Positions 1 through 11,117 of a stretch of 64,000 nucleotides of DNA are shown piece after piece. The notes beneath the pieces were generated by a model. The model was not told the DNA's origin and did not search any database. It was given only the letters and a program-made list of their open reading frames with translations. The translations under genes and the position numbers were made by a program. Source of the stretch: Gigaspora margarita (Eukaryota > Glomeromycota > Glomeromycetes > Diversisporales > Gigasporaceae); NCBI GenBank assembly GCA_009809945.1, contig WTPW01000937.1, forward strand, positions 219,561 to 283,560, read 5' to 3'. Within the stretch, counting starts at the first letter, position 1. The number at the start of each line of letters is the position of its first letter.

Positions 1-2310
1 AATATTTGATAATACATGAATTCTTTATGCTAATCCTTTGTATCTTAAATTCCATTAAATCAATACAAATTTCTTACCTAGGCTATGCGTTCCATTAGCG
101 TTTTCTATCGCAGCAGATTCTTGAAAATAAATGAATGTCTTATGTTCATCCTTTTCATCCTGTAAAAAAATTTTTTCCAAATATTTCCGCTATTTCTCTA
201 TATTTTTTGTGAAAACTCAGTGATGAAACGACAAAATCTAGATAGGTCGAATAATCTCCATGATTTGAGATTATAAATTTTAGCATTTATGGAAAAACAT
301 GAAATGTAAAACATGGATTGACTTTTTTTATAGGGCCAACTCCAATTCCTTCGTCGAATGCCTTCTGTACACCCTTTTCAACTCCAATACCTTACCTTAG
401 TCTTAAAAATATCCAACATTAATGTTCTATTAACGTCACCCTTCTCTGCCAATTTTTGATAATATATGAAGTTTCCTTTCCACTTCTAATTCTATTAAAT
501 TATTGCAAATTTCTTACCTAGGTTATGCGCTCCATCATTGTTTTCTATCGTTGCGCATTCTCGAAAATAAATGAATGCCTTATGATAATCCTTTTCAACT
601 CCAATTCTCTTGTCGAATGCCTTTTGTTCATCCTTTTCAACTCAAATTCTTTCATCGAATGTCTTCTGTACATCCTTTTCAACTCCAACACCTCCATTTG
701 TTCCAGTAGGTCAAAGTTGACGCCGAAATCCTTTTGTGCCAAATCCGAAAGTTTCGGGTTTCGGATTTTAGCTTCCGAAATATTATCCGAAACTCGAAAC
801 CTCACCCGAAACCCGAAACCTCATTCGAAACCCGAAACCTGAACATCAAAAACTACCCAAACTTCTATATACATTGATTGCATTAATGTATTGTATATCT
901 CTTTCAATTATACATCAAATGCACTGATGTATGCTATGTATCTCTTCAATATACATCAATCGCACTGATGTATGTTATATATCTCCTTAAAGAATTCAAT
1001 AAAATTTGATATTCAAGTTTACTTTTGCAAGCATCAGTTTTTTTACTTACTATGTAAAAACTGGTTACAATGTCAAGTAATAATAAGTAATAGTACGTCC
1101 AGATCTACTAATGATCGAATTGATAAGTTACCTAAGTTACCACAGAATTAAATAAATTGTTGGTATCAAATACTTATCGATTCTTCATTAGCAATTTTTT
1201 CTATCGTCCTAGAATTTTGAAATCAGTTGTAATAACTGTATGATATTAAAAATAAAAATGACCAGCTTTAAAAAACCCGAACAACCCGAGGCAGTGAAAA
1301 TAAAAATTGCCAAAAACATAATTAAAAAAAGATCTATATAATTTTATAATTTATTCAAAAATAATTTTACATTTTGAGTTCATTAAAAATGAGTCAACTT
1401 CATAATAAACTTTAAAAGCTTCAATATTATATTTTTGAGTTTCGGATTATAGTTTTGGGTTTCGGATTATAGTTTCGGGGTTTCGGGTTTCGGAGTTTCG
1501 ATTTTTTTGAAACCAGTTTCGGATTAGAACCCTTCTGAAACTAGTTTCGGGTAGGGTTTCGTTTCGCCTCCAACTTTGCAGTAGGTCACCAATCTCTGCT
1601 AATATATTAATGCTTTATGTTATTCTTTTTACCTTCAATTTCATTAAATTAATCCAAATTTCTTACCTAGATTATGCGCTCCATCAGCGTTTATATCACT
1701 GCAGACTCTTGAAAATAAATGAATGCCTTTGTTCATCCTTTCAACTCTAATTCCTTCATCATAATAATATCCAACATTAACAGTTTCATCAGCGTCACCC
1801 ATATCTGTTTATTTTGGATAATAGATGAATGTTTTATCTTCATCTTTTTCAACTCCAATTCAATTAAACTAATTTTTTTTTACCTTGATTATAGGTTACA
1901 TCAACGTTTCCATCTCTGCGGATGTTTAAAATAAATGAATGTTTTATGTTCATTCTTTTCAAATCCAATTCCATTTAATAATAAATTCTTATCAGGACTT
2001 ATATATTCCATCAATATCCACCATCTCTACAAATTTTTGAAATGAATGAATGCCTAGTTGTTTATTTTTTCAACTCCAATTCCTTTATCATAAGGATATC
2101 CAACTTTAAATATCCCACTAATGAGATGAACGCTTTATGTTCATACTTTTCAAGCTCCAATTACATTAAAACAATTTTCTTACCTGGGCTTGTATGTTCT
2201 ATCAGCATTCCTCGTTCCCTATCTCTGCGGAGTTTTTGGAAATAAATCAATCTCTTACGTTCATCCTTTTCATCTCCACTTTTCTTCGTCATAACAATAT
2301 CCAACATTGG
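1..2310 (-). pseudogene. Decayed Sel1-like repeat gene (partial)
   Basis: Read on the minus strand, the region repeats a module resembling Sel1-like repeats: GIGVEKDEQKAFIYFQ, then a K/ESAxxGD-like turn, then GAHNLG or YNVGYYYDEG. Clear examples lie near 1640-1860, 480-690, 1890-1990 and 2150-2290. Several modules end in a consensus splice donor straight after the NLG-like motif (CTAG|GTAAG at about 1664-1672 and 514-522; CAAG|GTAAAA near 1888), so an original exon/intron pattern is still visible. Stops and frameshifts break every long frame; the short open stretches at 545-805 (minus) and 525-842 (plus) are remnants or shadows. Sel1-like repeats form alpha-helical solenoids for protein-protein contact and in AM fungi often follow a kinase domain; the kinase at 4403-5806 is on the same strand about 2.1 kb upstream. 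A hAT-type element at 712-1578 splits the array. The 5' and 3' ends are not identified, and the gene may run past position 1. Assignment rests on motif reading by eye. Confidence 0.7.
712..1578. mobile_element. hAT-type nonautonomous element, 8-bp TSD
   Basis: An 867-bp element flanked by an exact 8-bp direct repeat CAGTAGGT (704-711 and 1579-1586). Ends are inverted: CAAAGTTGACGCCGAAA at the left, and CAAAGTTGGAGGCGAAA when the right end is reverse-complemented. Both subterminal zones consist of reiterated CCGAAAC (left) and GTTTCGG (right). No transposase frame is present. The 8-bp duplication points to the hAT superfamily. It is inserted in the Sel1-like pseudogene. A second, right-truncated copy lies at 22346-23227. 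Confidence 0.85.
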
Positions 2311-2330
2311 ATTTTCCTAATGATAAAGTA

Positions 2331-3045
2331 GTCAGTGTAGCGTTCTTGCAAAGTGCATCTACCAATACTCGACAGCAAAGCCCACCAAAAAGGCACCGAT
2401 AAATCCAATGGCTAATGGACGCGAAAACACACCAACGAAAAGTCCACCGGAAAGGACTCTAAAATCGACGCGTCTAACAATTATATTTCAACCCAGCAAG
2501 ATCCAAAACTTACCTTCAGCAGATTTCAAATACACTCAAATGCCTTTTCTTTCTCCGTGACAGTGCTTACGCCATAGTGACAGCAAGACCCAAAACTTCC
2601 GATTATGTTTTCTTTTCATCAAAACTTTACTTTGTAAGAATATCGAATCGAAAGAGAAACCAGTAAGTTACTATAATAATGAATATTTAAGAAAAAAAAC
2701 CTATTGCTTCATTTTCGCGTATACTACCTTCTTCTACAGTATACGTCAAGAATGAAGTCCAAGATCTTTGTGTATAACGGAAAGAGCAACCAATCTTGAG
2801 GAAAGGTCCTATAACAACTAAGGAGCTTAAGTGATAACAACAAAGAAGATCCGGCTATTCATACTTCACAACCAAAAGCAAAATAATAATAATATAAGTT
2901 GCGTACTCTATAAAAAAAAAAAAGGCAATAATTGCGCAAGTATGAATCAACATCTGCACGGTAGATCTCGGTAAATCTATTTTTAGATTATTGCGTCAAA
3001 AGCTTTTAACCGCTGTATCGCATATTAAGTGATCAGACTTTCCTT
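2331..3045. other. Intergenic, no gene seen
   Basis: About 2340-2500 is richer in GC than its surroundings, but neither strand gives a convincing reading frame. The rest is AT-rich with a short A-run near 2910. No recognisable repeat was found. Confidence 0.4.
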
Positions 3046-3049
3046 ATTA

Positions 3050-3199
3050 AGTGGTCGGCTAAAGCGGAGTGAAATTTGGTTAGGGCAAGGGTTACCTTTC
3101 TGATGCATTTATTGTTAGAAGATTATATAGATATCAAGAATGTAATTTATTCAGTGTGTAAATCATATATTGTATTAACTCCGCTTTAGCCGACCCCCT
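3050..3199. mobile_element. 150-bp MITE with ~20-bp inverted ends
   Basis: Left end AGTGGTCGGCTAAAGCGGAG and right end (reverse complement) AGGGGGTCGGCTAAAGCGGA are near-identical. TA lies outside both ends (3048-3049, 3200-3201), consistent with a Tc1/mariner-like TA duplication. The interior is AT-rich without coding potential. The superfamily is inferred only from the TA. Confidence 0.7.
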
Positions 3200-4402
3200 T
3201 ATGAAGTAAAAAAGATTGGGCTTGAAATTTTACACCTGATCAATCAAACAGGTTAATTTTCAAAAAAAAGTCAAATTCCTTGGTTTCTACTTTTGACGGC
3301 CCATATTTTTTGAGTATTATGTTTTCAAAATTTTTTCAGAGAACATTTACAGAAAACGTATATTTTAATCTTCGAAGCGAAACTTTGAGTTAAATAGCGT
3401 TAGAATAAATATTTATTTATTCATTTGTTTTTAAATGATAAGTTTCATAAGATTAACGACAAATGACAATGAAAGATAATTCATCATTTTCAAAGTTAAG
3501 TGGACGCATTTTGCTAGTTATATTACAAATTACTGTTTTTACAAATAAAAAGTATATATATCAGCTTTCATAATTTTTTCTTGTCGTTAGATATTTCACA
3601 TCATTTGTACCTTATAAAACGATAGAAATATCAGTCAACAACAAACAAACGAGTGCGGAAAAAATAAATTGCAAACCTTTGGGCAAACTTAAGTTATTAA
3701 TATTTATTAACCCGCTTCATTGTTCTTAAAAATGTATTTAAATAAATTTTTTAGTATTTCTTGTAAATTACTTAATCATTGAATAATCTTGAAAATAAAT
3801 TAATCAAACCGTTTTGTACACAATCGCTTATATTTACGATTGAAATCTAGGTTCGAAATATATAGTATGTCCTAGTTAATCGTACCACAAATTACAAAGA
3901 AGCCAGAGAAAAAGGTGAGATCATTTAGCTGATATATCCGTATAAGTAAATCTACGTTATGTTTTATAACTATAGTTTTTATTATTGCATAATATTCATT
4001 ATCTACAACTTTAAGCATTTTAATAATTATTTGAAACGTAACAGTGAATATAAAAAAGGAAAAGTTAAAGCTTTTCCAAAAAAAAACCAGAATACCATAG
4101 AAATTGAATACATATCAAGTGAAGCGATAAACTATTTGATTATCAAAGATGTCAAAATATCTTCATATATCAAAATATATACATATATTTTTTGAACTAT
4201 TTTACATTAATTCGTACTTGTATATTTATTATAATTATTTAAACTCATCTTACTGTAATACATGTAAATAAACGAAATATGACTTCAGATAACCTCGCTT
4301 TCATATTAATCTCATCATTCGCCTATTAATAAAAGAAATATAATATATTTCCTTGTAAAAAATAAAGCATAACCTTGATACTACGGTATATCAATTTCAA
4401 GC
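3200..4402. other. AT-rich intergenic, no supported gene
   Basis: Downstream of the kinase gene. A 78-codon open frame at 3959-4195 (plus) has a hydrophobic start and Lys/Asn/Ile-rich sequence as expected from random AT-rich DNA; no family is recognised and I do not call it a gene. Nothing else is visible. Confidence 0.4.
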
Positions 4403-5806
4403 TCACTTACTAGGTGATTCTTCTTCTTCTGATGGAAATTTAAAATCCTCCGACGTTGGTGTTGGCGTGGGAGTTATTTCTAAAAAAAAAAAGAAAACGA
4501 AATATATATATAGCAATAGACAAGAGGAGAAACATGAAAATAACTAGTTATTATAAATACTCGGGCTAAACTTACTGGACAGATATCTTGATTGAAGGCT
4601 TCCCAAGTCAAGTCGTTGGCTAAGGAGTTGACTGGTGTATATGGCACCCGAATTTATTTGTGATCTTTGTAGTTCTGGAATCATTTTATTTGCGGCTAAA
4701 AATTCATTTCTTATTAAAACGTCCTTGTCTCTAGTACTACTATCATATCTTAATGTATCGCACCAATAATTTAACAATTCATAACATTCGTTTGCTATCG
4801 GTCTTTTGGAAGGGTCTGCATCCATACATCGGTTTGCTAATTCAATATATCTTTCTGGTGTTCCTTTTCCAAATTTAGGGCGCAATCCTTCAATTATCCT
4901 TAGGGCAAGAGAAATATCATGTGAATAATTTCCATGAGCTAGTTCACCTGATGAAAATTCAGTCATAATAATCCCAAAACTATAAATGTCAGAAGCTGTC
5001 GTATAAGGTCTTTCACATAGAACTTCTGGAGCAACATAAGGTAATACACCATAAACTTCCTTTCCTTTAGTCTTATTAGCAGGACCTGCCAATCCTAAAT
5101 CTGAAATACAAGGGTAATGATTACTGTGGACTAAAATGTTTCCGTTATGAAAATCTCGGTGTACATTTCCCTTTTTATGAATCAAAATTAATTCGTCAGC
5201 TATCTTATGTAAAAAAAATAATTTTTTTTTCCAGTCAAGGTTTTTAAAATTTGATATAAGGTATTTCTGAAGACTACCATTATCTGCAAATTTTAAAACC
5301 ATCATATAATTTGAATCTGCATCTTGAGTCAAACCATATAAATTAATGGTTGAGTATTTATGGTGCAATTGAATCTAAAATTAACCATGATCATGAAACT
5401 ATTTAAAACGTTTAAAATATTTCAAATAAATTGAAGTAAATAAGCAAACCTCTTCTAAAAAAGTATCCGAGATGTTTTTAGAATCATTTAATTTTTTAAG
5501 CGCAACTTTTAATTCTTTTCCCCTTTTCTCTCCTTTCTCATCTATCTCTTTTCTTTCCCCATCTATCCATGTAGCTGAAAATACTTCACTGAATCCACCT
5601 TTTCCAATAAAATCTATATCTTTTAACTTGTCAAACTGAATCCATTCCACTACCTTTTCGTAACTATTTGCTGATTGTAAAGTGTTCCGTAAAAACTCGT
5701 TGATTGCATCATTTCCAGTACGAACTGAATTGACAGGGTCACATGATTTACACCAACCAACGTCTGAATATTCGTTCACTTTGCATTTTTTACAAATACC
5801 AAACAT
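4403..5806 (-). CDS. Protein kinase, TKL-like AM-fungal family, 3 exons
   Basis: Predicted Ser/Thr (or dual-specificity) protein kinase of 410 aa. Splice model: exon 1 5806-5450, intron 5449-5375 (GT..AG), exon 2 5374-4576, intron 4575-4480 (GTAAGT..AG), exon 3 4479-4403; phases fit throughout. The N-terminus carries a CX2C-X10-CX2C pair (C5, C8, C19, C22), probably zinc-binding and common in Rhizophagus kinases. The kinase domain then shows a glycine loop GKGGFSEV (about 68-75), VALK lysine (K104), helix-C Glu in FLEE (118-119), catalytic HRDFHNGN (191-198), DLG in place of DFG (211-213), APE (234-236) and SDIYSFG (about 248). All catalytic residues are present, so activity is plausible. As in this family, the HRD loop has His where Lys is usual. 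Exon 3 adds a Pro/Thr and Glu-rich tail (ITPTPTPTSED). Without the last splice, translation would stop at 4544. The substrate is unknown. No Sel1 repeats are in frame, though a decayed Sel1 array lies downstream. Confidence 0.92.
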
Positions 5807-6715
5807 TGAATTTAAAAGTGATAAAATACTTGAATATTAAGTATAATTTAAAGTTTGCTTGTTATATTTTTTTTTATGTTCTCACCTGATTATCTAGTTT
5901 CCTAAATATAGAATATGCCATATTCACAAATGTACGCGCAAATCAGGGGCTTTTTCCTGTGTGATCAAATCAAATTAATATACGTATGAATAATATCTTT
6001 TCTATATCGAGTTTTGATTGTGTAAATAACACAATCGATAATTTAATCTTACTGTATCTTATGTAACATAACGTATATCTAATTGATTTCGTAATGATAC
6101 TTCAAAAGATGCTGTATTTACTGCTATACGTAAGTGTATATTCAATCGAATCAGACCCAAAACTTCAATGTAGTAGACTGTATTTGACGATTCAAAGAAA
6201 TAAAATCATTAATCGAGTGCCAATCAAAAAGAATAAATTATTTACTGTTTTAATACTAAATATTTAAAATTTTGGTTCTATTTGTAAATTGAGTAATTAA
6301 GCTCAATAAATAATGAGTTAAATTATCAAACTTTTTATTAGTCATCTGATGTAAGAATTACATTGTTTTATTCAATTATTGATAAACGATACAACACTTG
6401 AGTTAAATGTTTATATAATGGATGAGTTTGTTTTTAACAAACGTTATTTGAATATTTTCATAAATATAATTATATAAAACGAAATGTTTACAGTCGCCTC
6501 TCTCTAATCCGAACCTTAACAAATTCTGTGAAAATTAAATGTAAAACTCTAGAATATTTGTAAATTTTATTATAAAGTTCGGATTAGCATAATAGTAACT
6601 CTTTGTGAACTGAACTTTTTGACCAATTTTACATGTAAGAATGAATGCTTCTGAATAGAGAGAATTGACTGTATATACTAAAATGTAAGTTCTTACTAAA
6701 GAAAATGTATATAAA
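5807..6715. other. AT-rich intergenic, kinase 5' side
   Basis: Lies between the kinase start and the 3' end of the molybdenum-carrier-like gene, both on the minus strand. It should include the kinase promoter, but I see no motif I can support. No reading frame or clear repeat. Confidence 0.4.
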
Positions 6716-7192
6716 TTAAGAGAATTTGGTAAAAAAATGGAGATATAAAAAATCATGTGCAATTTTTTCTACATCAACACTATTATTATGGCTTGCTTTT
6801 GGCCCTGTAATGAATAAATTCTGAATATTATTTTCCTTAATCCAATTAAAAATTTGAACTGCTTGATCTTGATTTTGTTGAGGATTGCCATTAAGACAAA
6901 TTTTTTGGACTTTTTCTTCAATTAATGGAATGGTATCATAGTTATCATAATCAACAGTTAATATTTCTAATAGTAAAGTTGCATCTGATTCATTAAAATG
7001 TCTTTGATTTATTTTTGAATATGAATCAGTTTCTAATTCTATAAGATTATAATCTTCTGGTAAAATGTTATCTTGTGCAAGTTTCCCTTGAACACAATAA
7101 CCACCAATTTCTAAATTTCTTTTCTTTGCAGCTTTTAGTGCTGCTCTTTCAACACCAGTTAAACCTCCTGAAGTTATTTTGATTTTGGACAT
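6716..7192 (-). CDS. Putative molybdenum carrier-like protein
   Basis: Intronless gene for a 158-aa protein of the putative molybdenum carrier family (related in fold to the SLOG/MoCo-carrier Rossmann proteins). Visible family features: the N-terminal nucleotide-binding-type motif SGGLTGVERAAL (residues 8-19; most members read SGGQTGVDRAAL), GGYCVQGKLAQDN, an acidic ILPEDYNLIELE stretch, RHFNESDATLLL, and a C-terminal ITGPKAS. The whole domain is present and spans almost the entire protein. I start at the ATG at 7192; an upstream in-frame ATG (7234) adds only 14 hydrophobic residues outside the conserved domain. In bacteria such proteins are inferred to bind molybdenum cofactor or a nucleotide ligand; the role in the fungus is unknown. 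Family members are much commoner in bacteria than eukaryotes, so an ancient horizontal origin is possible (inference). The Q-to-L and D-to-E changes in the first motif may alter ligand binding. Confidence 0.88.
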   Translation of the reverse strand: MSKIKITSGGLTGVERAALKAAKKRNLEIGGYCVQGKLAQDNILPEDYNLIELETDSYSKINQRHFNESDATLLLEILTVDYDNYDTIPLIEEKVQKICLNGNPQQNQDQAVQIFNWIKENNIQNLFITGPKASHNNSVDVEKIAHDFLYLHFFTKFS

Positions 7193-7527
7193 TAATAAAT
7201 AGAGTTGTAAAAAATTTTTTATCAAAAAAATCAATCATTATAAATAATTTAAACAATATGTAATACTTTGAATTTTTAAGGTTAAAAATTTTAATTTTAA
7301 AAAAGTAATATTTGGATGATCTATAAATTTTAAATTTTTTTTTACGAAAAATATAAAATTGTTGATATTGTTTCATTTTTAGAAATAAATTGGTATACTG
7401 ATATTTTTAGTAATGATTTGTGATACTAATAAACAAATTATTTATACAATTATACTATAATAATTTAAAACCAGTTAAATTTTATTATAATAAAAAAATT
7501 AAAGTAGATAAAATAAGGGAACAACTA

Positions 7528-7635
7528 TGTGCCCACCGCCTGATTTGGAGATCACGCTTTTTATCCAATCAATGTCCATCACGTTGAAATCATACAAAAC
7601 AATGAAGATCATTTCTATTTTGGGCGGTGGGCACA
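7528..7635. mobile_element. 108-bp MITE, TA-flanked
   Basis: Perfect 13-bp inverted ends TGTGCCCACCGCC ... GGCGGTGGGCACA flanked by TA (7526-7527 and 7636-7637). The GC-rich ends stand out from the surrounding DNA. It lies in the likely promoter side of the molybdenum-carrier-like gene, about 340 bp upstream of its ATG. Tc1/mariner-like by TSD only. Confidence 0.8.
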
Positions 7636-7639
7636 TAAA

Positions 7640-8920
7640 TTTAACCGAAGCCAAGAATAAACATCGGCCTGATCCGTGTCGATCTCTATAGCTCATTGGC
7701 TAACATATGTGCACGTGACTGGAATCAAACACAAAAAATCATGTCCTTGAATCTATTAAACTATATTTACTTCAAATTAACAAAAGAATATACGTATTCA
7801 TCATGTCATCTTAAAAACTGGCTAATAAACTACTACGTACTACATAAATACGTAATAATTAAAGAAACCAATTTATTTCTAATAAAAGGTTGACCTTTTG
7901 TGTCAGCCCCCTGCATAGCCTATATCTCATAACAGGAATTTACTCCGCTCGTAACACCGTTATCAGTAAAAAAATGCTTACTCGCTTCTCACCGATAGCA
8001 GACAAAGAAAACTTCCTGAACACACGCACTGATCTTTTATCTAGCAGCGATAAAACTTATTTCCGAATTAAAAAAAAATTGTTACGTACGTACGTACTTA
8101 CTCACTAAATTTAGAATTTGTCTGACAGAGTATCAATAATTTGCTATATCAATTTATTAATACGTAAACATGAGCGATGCCAACGTACCATAAACATAGG
8201 AAAAATTATATGGTCTTTCAAAATGTTGAAAATCGTTTTTACCGTAATTGAATATAGAGGTTTCACTATCCCTTGAACAATAAAAATGTATTTACGTAGT
8301 AAGTATTGTTCATAATATCAAGTGTACACTTTTGCTGTGTCTAGAAAAATTAGCAATATTAATAAATTATGTACATGACTGACCGTAAACCATTGTAGGC
8401 ACATCTGGCTTCATTTGTGATACTTTGGAATTGTGAGATGAGTGCCATAACGTCTCAGGTGGCATAGTATTGTCGTAGATTAATCTGCGGATATTTATGA
8501 TATTGGGGGATTAAAGAAAATGAATTATTGTTTATTTATAGGGAAGAAAGATCTTTTCTATTCAATTCAACTAATTTTCTTATATGAATCTACTTATACT
8601 TTTATATGTAGCTTTTATTAATACTTCTATGATATTCTCTACCTAAGAATCACTTATTTATCACATCTTGATCTACCTATGTACTACGATGCACCTAATT
8701 TTCGCATATTTTAAATATTACTTTGAGTACTAATCAAGAAATTTTTAAAGTAATCATTGAAAGCTTAGTTATTAAAGTTTTTTTTTTTTATAAAATTTAG
8801 GTCTCGAACTTCTATCCTGAAAGATTCAAATCAAACCGATGAGAGGCTTCTACCAATACTAGGCATTATGTCTAATAGGCAACTATGTTATGTTTGAAAT
8901 ATTATAGTTATTGAATGGGT
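7640..8920. other. Intergenic, no supported gene
   Basis: Short open frames at 7696-7893 and 7890-8108 lack a recognisable family and sit in AT-rich DNA. A repeated GTACGTAC tract occurs at 8083-8094. No RNA gene is recognised. Confidence 0.35.
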
Positions 8921-8924
8921 TGTA

Positions 8925-9415
8925 GTGAATAACCCAGTTACACACGGGTTCATATTCCGTGCCGAAGGCACGGGATTTAAATATGAACCCGTGTGTGTAA
9001 CGGGTTATTCAACATGCCCATATAATTACTAGCTTATTGCACGGCGTCTGACGTAATAATCCCGTGCCAATAAGTAAATAAAAAAGCACGGGTTGTCACA
9101 TAAGACCCGTGCAATAATTAATAGTTATCAGGGAGGCACTGCCTGATAACTGGTTTATTTGGTCAAAGATTTAAAATCAGACTAAGAAATTGAATTCCGA
9201 AGGAATTCAACTTCTTAGCTGACTTTAAATCATTTGACCAAATAATTAAGTTATAAGGCATTGATAACAGATTTATCCGGTAACTTATGACGATGGTCTG
9301 CCCAATAACTATTTTATTATTCGGCAACTATGTAGTTTCTGCCGAATAATAAATTTATTGGGCAGACGAATCATAATAAGCTGCCGGATAAAATGATTTA
9401 TCAGATAGATATCTA
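8925..9415. repeat. Chain of nested hairpins, about 490 bp
   Basis: Consecutive inverted repeats with unrelated arms. (1) 8930-9012: arms AACCCAGTTACACACGGGTT / AACCCGTGTGTGTAACGGGTT with an inner TGCCGAAGGCA hairpin. (2) 9040-9118: CACGGGT / ACCCGTG around 9088-9113. (3) 9123-9151: AGTTATCAGG...CCTGATAACT. (4) 9155-9245: TTATTTGGTCAAA / TTTGACCAAATAA with an inner GAATTCCGAAGGAATTC. (5) 9277-9390: ATCCGG...CCGGAT enclosing GTCTGCCCAATAA / TTATTGGGCAGAC enclosing TTATTCGGCA / TGCCGAATAA. No reading frame. A foldback transposon, an array of small insertions, or a structured non-coding RNA are all possible; function unknown. Confidence 0.8.
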
Positions 9416-9419
9416 TTGT

Positions 9420-10514
9420 TTGTTTTGTTAAGAAATATTATGTATCACCTACTGTACTAAGCAACTTGATTCATACTTCGGATGTTGTATATGCGACTGA
9501 TGCTATCCAGGTACTTACAGAACATTTAAATTTTACATCACCTGAATATTCTAATAAGTGCAATGTGGATCTACTGATCATGTAATTTAGGGTTTTCTCA
9601 AGCAGCATGCTCGATGGGTTTCTTAATCTCTCCCCAAGTTTCCATTGGTCGAATGCAAACCTCAATTTCATTGGTAAATCACTAATCGGGTGGCTAGTAA
9701 TGTGGTCTTCGTAACTGTAATTTTTGTAATAATTACGTTTTAATAATTTTTTTTTTAACTATTACTTTTCACTTTTTAAATATTAACGTTTGGCAATTCT
9801 CTTGAATTTAGCACTTCTTACGACAAAACATCTCTTTTTAGCAACTCTAAATTAATAAATATAATAATAAATATTGCACTATAACAATTATTAACAATCA
9901 TACAGTATTAAATAATTTTTCTCGAATATTAAAGTATCTGTTATGCAGTGTTAATTTATTAATTAATTAAACACAATTATTTTTCAGATCATTCATATTT
10001 TAAGCACAATTATTTTTAGACCATTCATATTTTATATTTCAGCTAGAGCAGGTCAAAAAGTCATAATACTGTCAACCTTTTATATAGAACCGATGCTCAT
10101 TATAGTAAGCCTTTAAAGTTAATTATATTTGACTGTACTTTGAAATTTCGTTAGTAGAAAGTTTGTGTGCTCAATGAAGTATCGAAAAAAGAAATGAGAA
10201 GTTTTTGCTTGAGCAATCAATACAAATAATGATAGCACATTTTTTATTTATTTATTTTATTTATTCATTTTCTTTTTTTTATTATATTGTAACGTTTGTA
10301 TGCTTAATGATGTATCGAATAAAGAAATTTTACTTAGCAACTAGTATGCACATAACGATAAATATTTATGCATTTTTTATTTATTTAATCTTAAGTAACT
10401 AGTACGATAAATATTTAAGTACTATTTTTATTTATTTTAAAAATTGCATTTGATTCTAAGAAATTTTTGCTTCTCTTTGTAACTATTATACCGAAATGAT
10501 ACTTATAATGATAA
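9420..10514. other. AT-rich intergenic, no gene seen
   Basis: Low-complexity T- and A-rich DNA with short open frames only. A motif around ATCGAATAAAGAAATTT recurs (10180 and 10313), indicating a local imperfect duplication of about 130 bp. Confidence 0.35.
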
Positions 10515-10522
10515 GTTTTGAA

Positions 10523-11117
10523 TGAAAGGGTGGCAATTATTTTGCTGACAATCACTTCACCGACATAACATTTCACCGACAATTTCATTTTACCGACAGT
10601 TTATTTCACCAAAGCTCATTTCACCGACAAAGTAATTCTGGTCATTGTCGTTAGGGTCAGGGTAGGGTCAGGGTAGTGATGTGAATTCTACCAGTTTGGC
10701 ATGATCCTACCAGTATCTACTGGTAGGTGGTAGCTACCGGTAGCTACCACTACCGGTAGTCTACTGGTCACATGATAAATAAAATTTATTTGACAAATCA
10801 TATACTTTTCGATATTTATAATTAATTATATAATTTTAAAATTTTATTCAATTATCTACCCTGCATATAATTTACCTAACGGTATCTACCGTTATCTACT
10901 GGTAGATACCAGTGGTAGATTCCTACCGGTAGCTACCAAATCACATCACTAGGTCAGGGTAAAATTAGGGTTAAAGTTAGGTGCTTTTTACAAAAAAACT
11001 TGTCGGTAAAATGAGCTTCGGTGAAACAAAATGTCGGTAAAATGAATTTGTCGGTGAATATTTGTCGGTGAAATGTTATGTCGGTGAAGTTGATTGTCGG
11101 CGAAATAATACGGACCC
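10523..11117. mobile_element. Inverted-repeat element built of TTCACCGACA units
   Basis: Left part (10528-10640) and right part (about 11000-11117) are long inverted copies made of reiterated TTCACCGACA. Ends read GGGTGGCAATTATTTTGC (left) and GGGTCCGTATTATTTCGC (right, reverse complement). GTTTTGAA occurs on both flanks (10515-10522, 11118-11125), a likely 8-bp TSD, but the left copy is separated from the inverted end by five extra bases. No transposase. A second element (10674-10951) is inserted in its centre. Confidence 0.75.
10674..10951. mobile_element. Nested hAT-type MITE with CTACCGGTAG repeats
   Basis: Inverted ends TAGTGATGTGA...TCACATCACTA with GGTCAGGG on both sides (10666-10673 and 10952-10959), an 8-bp TSD fitting hAT. 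The flank is itself a small GGGTCAGGGTA tandem, so the TSD could be partly coincidental. Subterminal sequence is reiterated CTACCGGTAGC and TATCTACTGGTAG. Lies inside the 10523-11117 element. Confidence 0.78.

Noticed and set aside
525-842. 105-codon plus-strand frame and its minus partner with FNSNSF / ELKRMNKRHS repeats
   Set aside because: They are out-of-frame readings of the decayed Sel1-like modules; correct modules read in another minus-strand frame.
3959-4195. 78-codon plus-strand open frame
   Set aside because: Composition as expected of random AT-rich DNA, no family, no splice or start context.
7696-8108. Two short overlapping plus-strand frames
   Set aside because: No recognisable motif, and the first begins at the border of a MITE.
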